DNA from: Corythucha ciliata
Lineage: Eukaryota > Arthropoda > Insecta > Hemiptera > Tingidae
Assembly: GCA_038030265.1 (NCBI GenBank)
Contig: CM075937.1
Location: forward strand, 24,150,698-24,214,697
Direction of reading: 5' to 3'
DNA length: 64,000 bases
Position numbers and translations under genes: made by a program. A model generated the notes under the pieces. The model worked only from the letters and a program-made list of their open reading frames with translations. It made no database searches and was not told where the DNA came from. Positions 46,843 through 57,301 of the stretch are shown in pieces (the first letter of the stretch is position 1; each line of letters starts with the position of its first letter).

Positions 46843-47356
46843 TGTTCTTTTCCATTTAATGGAAACATCGCCCATGGGGTCTTTCTGTCAATTATTTTCT
46901 TATTATTTGTTATGGGGTGTTACCACAAGATGTCGATAAATTTTGGACTATGTAAATTGTGATTTTTTCTTGTTGAAACACTTGGGGGTGTGAAATGAAA
47001 ATTAAATAGCTCTCGTGTGAATGTTTCATCACAGTCGTAAAGAAGTGTTTTCATGGTATATTATAATATGTACAATGTTTATTTCTGGTAGTTGATCGAC
47101 GACGTACCCTCTTATTAAGGAAGTATTTTTAGAATGATGTTATACAAAAATGCTTCTTCGGTAGCGTTTGATCGATTTTATTTCAAATGAACGGTCATCA
47201 CATTTCCTTTACCACCCCTTGCATTTACATATTTTGGATTAATTTACATAGGTAGTCCAAAATTTATCGACATCTCGCGTTAACCCCCCCGTAAAAAATA
47301 AGAAGAAAATAATTGACAATACCCCACGGGCGACGTTTCCGCTAACGAAAAGGGGT
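46843..47356. mobile_element. Fold-back element (~0.5 kb)
   Basis: Arms of about 115 bp are inverted: 46860-46975 (ATGGGGTCTTTCTGTCAATT, GATGTCGATAAATTTTGGAC) against 47230-47345 (GTCCAAAATTTATCGACATC, AATTGACAATACCCC). The interior is more diverged. Confidence 0.75.
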
Positions 47357-47693
47357 TGAGGGGGGATGAAGCCGATTAACCGAAGTTGTAGTGACTTATG
47401 GTATTTTTTTGTTACTATTATTTTTTAATGAAGGTGAAACTACTCAATTACGTACTCTGGAGCCCTTTCAATCCAACTCCTACTTTTCTTGTATTTTACG
47501 TTGGAGGGGGAAAGTTACCCGTCCCCCTAGCCTTAACGTCCTCTCTCTTTGCACACCTGTATCCTTGTACTTTCAACCGGCACTCGGGAATTGCTTTGAG
47601 GGTAGTTGCTATCGCCTGTCGGAGTCGTGTTTGTGGTACTGTGTAAGTTACGTGAAAAAAATTGATGTTGTTTACACGTGAAAATACGAAATT

Positions 47694-50600
47694 ATGAAGG
47701 AGGTATCTGACCAGCTGGATCGTCCACCAGATAATGGTAGGTTGGGTGAGGGATGTTGGTTTTGAAACAACATGTATTGTAGTAGAAATCGTCGTCTTTC
47801 ACGACTCGGATAGTTCAAGTTAAGATTTTTAGAAATCCAATTCTGTTAATATTAGCACAGATTGTTTTTTGGGACAAAATGCCATTTCTTATCAACAAAA
47901 ATCTGGGGAGAAATTATGTTCTATTTTTGACCAAATGCGCGAGCTATGAAAATGTCTGGAGTCGAATTTTAATTTTTTTAATAAGAAAGTAAAATTCAGT
48001 TTCAATTCTTCTGGCGTTTGGGACTGTTTTTAGATGATTGAATGGCAGTGCGGGATGTATTCGTCGCGACCGCCGGTGCATTCCCCTGGGGATTCGCGCC
48101 TAACATCACTTAATCTCTCGCATGAATTGTGTGGAAATATTCATTACGCCGTATAATTCGCCGGTTCGCCGAGAAACTTCAACCCCTTTCGAAACATAGC
48201 AATACATCTCTCATTCTCTTCAATAAAGCATGACTTGACAAACAGCGTTGATTATTCTCGCTTTTTCAATGCTACTATAACGGAGCAATTATGCACTCGA
48301 AAAGCCCTCCACAGCCTCCCTCAAGTGCGCTATTTCTTTGTGCAATTCCTTCCTCTGGAACGAATGTCCGCAATAGGATAAATGTGCCTTGCAACCCCCC
48401 CCCCTTCATTCCCATCGTCAAGAATCTGTATTTAGATTGAGTCGATCTAAAAGGAAGAAAATGTTAAGAAATGTGTTTCGATAGTATGGGAGACCGCGGT
48501 CAGTAAACAACGAAACAACGAGCTTTCATCTGCGGATTTGTAACGGGAAGACTACCTTTCTTTGAATACCTGTTCTTGCATTATAGCCACTTTTGCTTTT
48601 ACTGTGCATCATAAAACCACCAATTCGTCATAACTTTCCCATCAGGGAGGAAAATAGAAGTGTTCTTCCTTCGAGCTCAGTATTCATGATTTTTTTTTTT
48701 TTTTTTTATTGAAATCCATCTCCCGCGCTTCCTAACTGATTTTATAATATCACCAACCAGAAAAGTTGGATCTGTGAAACTAATTTCCATTCTTCGGAAC
48801 TTAAACACTTTCCTTGCAATTCGCCGAGCTGTCGAGGATTTTTTATTTTCCCCCTCGTTACGAGGTACGCAACCGATTCATTATCGCAAAGGCGTAAAAC
48901 TTCCGAAAAACTTGATGAACGGGAAAGTAATTTGTTTCAACCAACAGGCCCCCTTCGTGACGAGTAAAAGAGCTCTCGTCACGCTATAGACTTGGGCGTA
49001 GGAGTGGTGCGGTCATATGTTCACGGGACGATGGTCACATCCGTTGGACCAAAAAGTGGTTGAGAGACAGAGTGTGAGTGAGGGATATGAATGAATTTGA
49101 AAAAGGGGGAAAGAAATACTTTTTGATGTCACGAGGAGAGATAACAAGAATGGTAGGGTTCGAGGGGCGTTTTAAATAGGTATTTTTATTTTCGTTGGCT
49201 GATAATAATACGCCCACGCAGATAAATTAACGGTTGAATCCCAATTACCATAACCCCGTAGTTTCTAATCTCATTGTCAGAAGACAATTTTATTCCCGGT
49301 TTCAAATTGTTGAATTCTCCTTTTATAATTGTAGTTTGTTCTTCATTCTCCTTACCTCAGTTCCAATCTTTCCTTTAACCCAGAAAACAAATAAACCATG
49401 AGTGGAAGAAAGCAAAGGAGAGGCCGAGGAGGCGAAGTCAATCATTACGTAAAGAAATGAACAGTTCTTCTCGGGCGCTTGCTGCTTCAGTCCTTTTTAG
49501 TTCCTAAATGACTGTTTTTATACATTTTGTTTTCTTTTGCGCTTTCATTGTCATAAACGGAAATGATGGCGTTTTCTCCCTCTCGATTCCTGTCGTTCTG
49601 CTCTTACAAAAACGTTAATCAACCGAGAGGTACAGCATCAAACACCTAAATGAAAGGATGGGGAAGTGTGAATTTCTAAGTTTAATTATTCACGCGGTTA
49701 GCAGTTACCAGCGGCTTGCCCACCTATAGGGTTCCCTTCTGCGTATTCATCTTGCGGTCAACGGCCTGGGTGACGAAGGGTGCCAAAGGACGGTCCAGGG
49801 ATAGCTCGGGAATAGCGAACAAGTCAATCTGACAGTGAGAAAAGGAGAAAACTAATATTAAGCTACAGACACAGATCTTTTTTTTCATCAAAGTTACGCT
49901 TTACGGTCGTACCAGTCGTTTGGTCCTTTTCAAATCAAAACCTGACTAAAAATGTATAGTATAGGTAAATAGATACCTAATTAATTAGTAATTTCTACCA
50001 CTCTTTGCAGTCCTTCTTTCTGTTGTCTACCGGTAAGCCATGAGCCAAATTAGAGGAGTCCAGCCCGGGGGCGGATAATTTTTGCTTAGGAACTGACTTT
50101 TCGGCAGGGTCATTCCCGTATATCCTTGTGATTCAAGAATACCGGCTATCACCCGCCGGAATTGACAATTTGTGTCTTATGGTGCTATTACACGTGAGAG
50201 TAACTCTAGAGAGTTGGTCTCTGGGAGTGCCAGGATGCTCTTCCCGATAACTCTCTGACCCGTTTAGACTGGCGAGTTAAGCTCTCGAGAGTACTCAAAA
50301 GTGATGCGAGTAGCAAAAAACTCTCAAATGTAAACGCCGCTTTAGACAGTCATTTCTGACAGGTCTGTCGACAGGAGGGACGACTTAGTTAGGCCTTCCC
50401 TTGGGGGCAAGAGAGGGAATCAAAGACAATCAGAGAAAAGAATAAACAAGTTTCTAACGGATCCTAAAATTATTTTGCACCATTTTGGGAGGTGGGGGTG
50501 TAAAAGGACCCCTTTTGAGTTCGAAGTCCCTGGGGCCGAACATTTTCTTCACAGCCCTGACTTCTAAAATGTATTATTTCGGGCTTAGGAGTTCGGTCAT

Positions 50601-53600
50601 TCATATCAACTCCAAAACTATACGAGTCCAGCTGATGGTAGTACACCACAGCTGATTTTGGTCTGCCCTCTCACATGCACCACTGACGCACAGAGAGATG
50701 GGTGACCAACGTTTGGACTTTAAAATTTAATTGGAGCCTGACATTAATTTAAAAAATATTAAAAAATACATTTTCTTGATGCCCTGCCACGAATTACAAC
50801 TGAAGTGGAGGGAGGATTTTCAAAAAATATATATTTATGTGTGACTGAAGGAGGGTGAACCAACAGCCATACAGGAAATGCGGGGTCGGGGGGGGGGGCG
50901 TTATTAGCTAAAAATGGGGGTTTTAATTTTACCTTTTCCAGTGTAGCTTGATGCTATACACTACTGCTATGATTACGGGAAAAAACCAAAACTGTGGTTA
51001 TTAAATAGTTAATTTTCAGTGTGAACGTAATAATTACTCCCTCACGAAACGGCGACTGCGGGAATCGTGAAAAGGAGCGCCGAATAGATTGCGTAAAGGA
51101 TAAACAGATACATCTTGTGTGAGGAATCTGTTCCACAAAAATCGTGATCCTCTATGTTGGCTGGAGCGGGAGGGGAGGCGCAAGACTGAGAGAATGATGG
51201 TTAGTGTAATTATGTAAGGTGTAAAGGTCGAAAAAGGACTTTCATTTAGCATTAATCGGCTGCTGGTCGACTGGCCTTACAAGGTTTTATTTTTACTAGT
51301 ACGGAAGATCCTTTTCCTCCGAAAAATGGGGTAGCTTTGAACTGGGGGGGGGAGGGGATGATGAAATAACTTTCTCTTTTTCTACGCTTTGGAGAAAAAT
51401 AATTTATATGTTTGGCTTTCAGAGGAACTAAGCATCGATCAAAATGTTGAACTCGGCGTTTCGATGGATTCAGGCATCAATGGTTCCCTCTCTCCCACGG
51501 GATCCCACTGCTCTCAGCCGGAACACATCGCTCAGGCTTTCAATAGGTAAACATTTATAGAAATTATAAAAGGAATAAATAATTTATAGCGGTTAAATTG
51601 CGAGTAGTCAACTTTGCATAATGACGCCCAGGGCTTCTCCGATCGGTTGCAGTTCGGAAAATAGTAGTTTGGAGGTGGGAAAGGAAATGGACAATCTGGT
51701 CGAGGAGGTGTATATAGCTAAGCACTCCATCGCTAAAGGTTTGGGTTAATTTTTATCAATTGGCAAAAAAACACAACACACAAACTCAATAAATAATGGA
51801 AGCCTATTCCAGGAATTGGATATGTAGATGAGGTAGACACTTACGAGGCCATGCCCATCGTCACTGAGCCTCCCGATGTGGAACTCACAGCCGTCAACAT
51901 CAACAACAACAATAATAATTTCGTCGAAAAAGTTGTGGTGAACATTCAAAACGAAAGGAATGAGTCTACAACGACCTGCCCCTACGACGTTATTGTGTCC
52001 ATCGACATCGGCACCACGTACAGTGGCTACGCTTTCGCCTTCACCAAAAATTCAGGCGATAAACAGATTCACATGATGAGGCAAATTGAGGGTGGGGATC
52101 GAGGTTTAAACAATCAAAAAGTGCCCACTGTTCTTCTGTTGACTCCTGATGAAAAATTCCACTCGTTCGGCTTCACCGCTCGGGATTTCTATCATGATTT
52201 AGAACCTGAGGACGCGACCGAGTGGCTTTATTTCGACAAGTTTAAAATATCGCTTCATAATAACATGGTAGTTTTTTGGGTTGAGCTTATTATAAAGTCG
52301 TCAACCAATTGAAAAGTGTCAATACCCCTCCCCCTTTTTGTTAGGACGTTAACAGAGATAGTCAACTAACAGCAGTCAACGGCCGTTCCGTATCGGCTCT
52401 TGTCGTCTTCAGCTTCGCTTTCGGCTATTTTAAAAAACATATCGAGCGTGAACTCGAAGGCCAAGGATTGAAGACGCCGAAAAGGGAAATCCGTTGGGTG
52501 ATCACCGTGCCGGCCCTGTGGACTCAACAGGCTAAACAGTTCGTTCGCGAAGCGGCCTACATGGTGGGCATTTGCAGTGTGGACCGTCCTGAACAGTTGC
52601 TCATCGCGCTCGAACCCGAGGCTGCGTCGATATGCTGTAGACACTTACATTTCGATCAATTAGTAAAATTCGAAAGTGGTCCCATGAAATCTGGTGAGTC
52701 CCGTCGTTATTGTTAATTTTAGGCGGCGAACACACTTTATCTTTCGACATTGCCGACGCAAATTAACAGCGTCTAGGGCAGTTAGAAACTGCTGGAAATG
52801 TGTCAGAGTGATGTAGAAAAGATATTGTATCGCTACAGTATGAATGCCGCCTTGTGTTTATGGTTTTTTCCGACATTTTTTTTTTTTTTTTTTTCAAGGA
52901 AGTTACATGGTTGTCGACTGCGGTGGAGGGACTGTCGATATAACAGTACACAGCGTATCGTCACTTACTGGGACTCTGAGAGAGTTGCACAAAGCAACCG
53001 GTGGCCCATGTGGTTCAGTTGGTAATTTTATTCAAAATAAAAACGAACATTTCGTAAATTTAAAAAAAAAAAAATCACCGAAGGAATCGACGAAGAGTTC
53101 GTAAAACTCCTAAAAGGCGTTTTCGGAACGAATTTCATCGAACGATTTCGACAGGAGAGGCCCGCCGCCTACAACGACCTCATGCTGAGTTTCGAGAGTC
53201 GAAAACGATGCGCGACGACGCATCGAACGACGTCACTCAATATTTTCCCACCGTTCGCTTTCATAGATTTTTACCGCCAAGCGACTGGCGACGATGTGAG
53301 CGAAGCCATCAAAAAATATGGTCGCCCCGAGTTGACTTGGTCGAACGAAGGAATACTGAAGATCCACCCGAGTTTGATGTATAACCTGTTCCAATCGACC
53401 CTTGACAAGATAGTCGATGTAAGTACCAATGTTTTACTGGAGCTTTGATATTTCTTAAAGGCTCTTTCACAAGCTCTATGTTTGCGTTGCGTGGAGTCTA
53501 TGCAACCAAACAATTATTCCCTCGAAAAACGGGGAGCGGTTTAATACTCTATAGAGAAGAATCTGAATAGGGAAAAAGTGAGGCCGATTTTGAGCGATGG

Positions 53601-55549
53601 TGGCGATCCAAGTGAATAGCGACCGAACTTTCGGTGGACCATGCGATGTGCGGGGGGTACTTCTGAACCCCCTTCCCCTCCGCCATTCATCTTTACCGTC
53701 TCCCTTAATTTTAACTTTCGTATTCAGATGTTTAAGTTCAAATTGAATCATCCAATTTTTTTCTGGAAAACGCCTAAAAAATGATGAAATGCACTAATAA
53801 AATGTATGAGATGAACATTTTCCAGTCCAGTCTTGAATATTCACAGAAATAGATAAATGAAAAACCAAAGTTTTGCTTGAATACTCATTTATTTCTTTAA
53901 AACTTGACTTCTCAGAGACACAAATAAATGTACGCGTTAGTAAAACCACAAACTTGCCGTCTAGATGTCGTCTAAATTTTAGAAAAATGAAATCAGCGAA
54001 CCTGCCATCCTTAGGAATTCGAAAAAAACCGATCACGCCACCAGCTTCATACATCGACGAACATCCAGGAACGATACATTTTTCGTGGCCCATTTTGCCG
54101 AACAACAATATTCGAAAAAAATAATAAAAATAAAATATAATCGAATGGGGAACTTGCATGAATCTCAGATTGGGTAGAAAAGCATACCGGTGATTTGACC
54201 CGTGAACTGAAGGATAACAACGGAAGTTGCAACCCGATTGGTGCGTTTTAAGATTTTTAAAAAAGGTTCAAAGTTCTTTAGAAGAGGATGGATGGTGCGA
54301 GGGGAAATGACGTAAATACTTACTTGTGAAGCATTTGAGGGAACTCTAAAATTGTTTGTTTACAAATAACATGAAAAATGTCCCCCCATTAAACTCGTCT
54401 AACCCCCTCTTCCCCGCATCATCCATTTCAATAAGTAAGTTTTTACGTAATCGAACCCCCACTCAAAATTTTTAAAAATTCCCTAAAAAAGCATCCTTGA
54501 CTGATTTCAAAGTTTAATGTGAGCAATAGACTTGTGGAAGAGCCCTCTTTAAGCAACACCAACTTTTCTCGAAAAATGAAGCATTTTCATAGATTGCATA
54601 GACACCACACAACAAAAACATAGAGCTTGTGAAAGGGGCATTAATAATTTATACATACATTTACATGTTTCTGCCAGCACATTGAGGCGGTACTATCGAG
54701 TCGACGAATAGACGATTCCATTAGTCACCTTTTCCTTGTTGGAGGATTTTCAGAGTCTCAAATTTTACAAGAAACAATCAAGAACACTTTTGGGAGCCGA
54801 GTACATATTTTGATTCCCCAGGTTTCTACATCATGAAACTATAGCGAAAAACGTTCGAGAGCAACAAAATTCCAATTTTTTATTTTCAGGCGGTAAGCTT
54901 GAGTGTTCTTAAAGGAGGCGTCCTCTACGGCATGAATCCGTCGATTGTCGCGTCAAGACGAGTAACTCACACGTACGGTGTGGGCGTTGTCAAACCGTTT
55001 ATAAACGGAGTTCATCCTATCGGTAAGAAAATGCATTGCCACTCAATCGCTTTCATACACACAACAAGCTCCCCCACACCACACCATAATGCCAATCAAT
55101 CAATCAGAAAAACTGGTTATCCGCGGTGGACACCGATGGTGCGTCGACGTTCTCGAACGATTCATCGAGTCCGGTGACCCCGTCACAATGGGCCAGGTCG
55201 TTTCACGGAAATACGCTCCAGCGTCCAATTCTCAGTCCGAAATCATTCTCCAGTTGTACGCGACGGTGTCCAAATCCGCCCAGGTTTGTGAAAATATACA
55301 GTTTTTCTTTTTTGTTCTACCAGTAACGTCATCAGTTATTCTTTCACTTGTGTCTTAAAGTTTATCACTGATCCCAACGTCTTCAAATGTGGTAAATTAA
55401 CTTTGAAACTACCGCCGCAAGACGTTTGCTCTGACGGCATTCGTGAGATTGTCGTAAGTCTTGTATTCGGGGGCTCCGAAGTGACAGCTTTTGCTATTGA
55501 TTCTTCCTCAGGAGAATCCGTTCGAGCCACTCTAGAATTTATGGTATGA
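47694..55549 (+). CDS. HSPA12A: HSPA12-type Hsp70-like ATPase
   Basis: An atypical Hsp70 with an actin-like ATPase fold, cytosolic. Exon 1 (47694-47736, [14 protein letters not shown]) is inferred because it joins in phase to 51423. The other exons are 51423-51546, 51608-51738, 51813-52267 ([16 protein letters not shown], phosphate-1 loop), 52345-52693 ([27 protein letters not shown]), 52899-53021 ([15 protein letters not shown], phosphate-2 loop), 53084-53418, 54678-54821 ([15 protein letters not shown], adenosine motif), 54890-55022 ([17 protein letters not shown]), 55108-55283 ([14 protein letters not shown]) and 55361-55549 (ending ATLEFMV, TGA). The three nucleotide-binding motifs are intact; there is no classical Hsp70 substrate-binding domain or EEVD tail, as in the HSPA12 family. 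A 3.7-kb first intron and a transposon-bearing intron (53419-54677) enlarge the gene. Confidence 0.9.
49724..49828 (-). other. Orphan candidate terminal coding exon, antisense in HSPA12 intron 1
   Basis: Read on the minus strand, the acceptor ttctcactgtcag is followed by 34 codons of non-repetitive coding-like sequence ([20 protein letters not shown]) and TAG. I do not recognise the protein and found no partner exon above 49830. Confidence 0.4.
50165..50352. mobile_element. Imperfect terminal-inverted-repeat MITE
   Basis: The left end TTATGGTGCTATTACACGTG then AGAGT pairs imperfectly with the right end ACTCTCAAATGTAAACGCCG then CTTTAGACAG. The interior contains ACTCTAGAGAGTT-like palindromes. 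Confidence 0.45.
53455..54644. mobile_element. TTAA-flanked MITE split by a ~1.04-kb insertion
   Basis: The left half (53459-53529: CTTTCACAAGCTCTATG and GGAGTCTATGCAAC) and the right half (54568-54640: GATTGCATAGACACCACACA and CATAGAGCTTGTGAAAG) together match the intact 135-bp copy at 58220. TTAA flanks the pair (53455-53458, 54641-54644). CTCGAAAAA occurs at both inner edges (53521-53529, 54568-54576), as a target duplication of the inserted DNA would. It lies in an HSPA12 intron. Confidence 0.8.
53794..54093 (-). pseudogene. THAP-domain fragment inside the inserted element
   Basis: From ATG 54093 the frame reads [20 protein letters not shown] then [12 protein letters not shown]. This is the start of a THAP zinc finger (C2CH: Cys-x4-Cys, then FRIPKD). 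The later conserved Trp/Cys-His part is not evident, so it is a fragment or one exon. THAP domains are typical of P-element-type transposases and their host derivatives, which fits its place in an insertion. It could also be one exon of an intact gene. Confidence 0.6.
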
Positions 55550-57301
55550 ATCAAGGCCATGTTGACAACGTCTGTTAAAGCCCTGCAAAATGCTAGAACG
55601 CTTTTAATGACTAAATTCTGACTGTCGTTCAAGCTCTGAGTTTAGTGCTTAAGGGGACTTTAAACTCATGTGGTCGACCAGGACCTTACTTCGTAAAGTT
55701 ATGCGATCCATTTTAGCTATTAAGTACCTTACTTACCGACGAAAATATTGTGATAAAACGAGATGAGATTTTATAAATGTTAAGATAAACTAATGTTAAA
55801 GTTAAAAAAGCGAAATCTGTGATAATTTTGCCAGACATCAAAGGTATTCACGTCAATCTCCGTAGTATTCTAACCTTTGTAGCTTCGTGTTGTGAAGGCT
55901 ATGGAAATAAATAATCAAGACGGCAGGGCTTTTTTTAATCGACCCACTATCATCCTACGAACCCCCTCGTTACAGGAACCTTAGACCACGAATCTGTGGT
56001 CTGCTCCATCTAGCCTCGTCGTTCGAGTTCACTGAATTGTACAGCTCGGAACCTTGCCCACAGGTCGATGATGATGTTGAAAAAAGGCACACACCGTCGG
56101 GCACATTTCGACATTCTAATTGAGAAATTTGTATTTCTCAGCAGAAAATATAATAATATGGTGAAGGAGGGGGAAGCTAGATAACGCCGAATTCAACACT
56201 TCCCCGGCCCTCATGTTTTTTCTCAATAAAACCTTTAAAAAACAATAAAATACCAAAGCACCAAACACAACCTCGTGATTCTAAACGCTCGCACAACACC
56301 ATTGTACGGACGGTCGAGCAACCCCCCCCCCCCCCTGGAGACCCTTTTGGGGCGTCAAAGGCCAATTTTCTCAAAGTGTTCAGATCTGAGCCAAACCGCG
56401 ATTCATGAGTTCCTCAGGCCAAGCTGAAATGAGAAATTGCAGTGGTTTTGGCCAGGATGCCCCTTAAATGGCATCAACCTCCCACATGGCCAAACATAAG
56501 AGTTTTTTTGGCCCATTTTTCGAAGCGTTTCGATTTGAGCCGTACGTGGCTTTTGAGTCTCTCAGGCCATGCTGAATTAAGAACTGCAAGCGTTCTCGAC
56601 AAAATCACCCCTAAGGAAGCGCCAGCCCCCCCCCTCCCACAAGTGACCAAAAAGAGCGTTTCGCATTGTCCTCGGTTTCAGCCAAATTTCTTCGCTCCAC
56701 GGTGGGCCAGTGAGGTCCGCCTGCGTCGAGGCTTTCCCTTGGACTTCCGGAATTATGAAAACGCGTCCGCCGCTTACAGGAAAATTCCTGGGGCCCCGGA
56801 AAACGGATTAAAGTGGCCAAAATCTCCGGAATTGTACAGTCACGCCACTAATGTTTGAGGTGTAGTGTGATTACCACAAAAGCTCCAAACCCGACTTTTG
56901 AAGCACTAAAACAAAGTTTTGGAACATTAAACATGGCTGGGGGATATTCCACGCTTTGATACTTGTATAAACCGGGTTCAAGCCTGAAACTGGTTCATTC
57001 TTGATTGATTTGAGTGAAGCTTTGTTATTATTATTTTATGTTCAAGCTGTTGCGGACTTTTAAATTATTCTTAGCACGTTGTAACTATCGCCTCTCTCTT
57101 ATGAGTTTGGGTCTCTTTCTTTCCATTTGATGAAACATTTTGATTGAAACATTTTTAAATTGTAATAGATATTAATAAGATTTTCTGCAGCAAAGAAACT
57201 GGCCAAACTAGATAAAGTGGATTTCACTGCGTGTAGTTGTCATTATAAAAATCAAACGTTGGCTCCTCAGATTCTGACGGTCCCAGATCTTAGTGCAGGC
57301 C
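55550..57301. other. Intergenic region between convergent HSPA12 and the Glu-rich gene
   Basis: Contains a near-palindrome AGACCACGAATCTGTGGTCT at about 55983 and the locus-B repeat described separately. The frame 56442-56858 (+) coincides with that repeat and is not considered a gene. Confidence 0.5.
56345..56700. repeat. Diverged ~150-bp repeat, locus B (about 2.3 units)
   Basis: AAAGTGTTCAGATCTGAGCC (56373) and GAAGCGTTTCGATTTGAGCC (56522) start successive units. Each is followed by ATGAGTTCCTCAGGCCA-like and GTTTTGGCCAGGATGCCCCT-like blocks. It is the same family as 46.0 kb. Confidence 0.7.

Larger units (their letters stand above)
39154..47693. other. Repeat-rich region without a convincing gene
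   Basis: Holds two minisatellite-like blocks, MITEs, fold-backs, a diverged ~155-bp repeat and many homopolymers, listed separately. The 82-codon frame 40193-40441 (+, starting MFQFSEDRWKTLH) has a normal ATG and complex composition but no recognised domain and no splice partner; it remains an orphan candidate. Confidence 0.5.

Noticed and set aside
56442..56858. 138-codon plus-strand frame with RMPLKWHQPPTWPN
   Set aside because: It lies in the diverged ~150-bp repeat; the openness follows from repeat composition.
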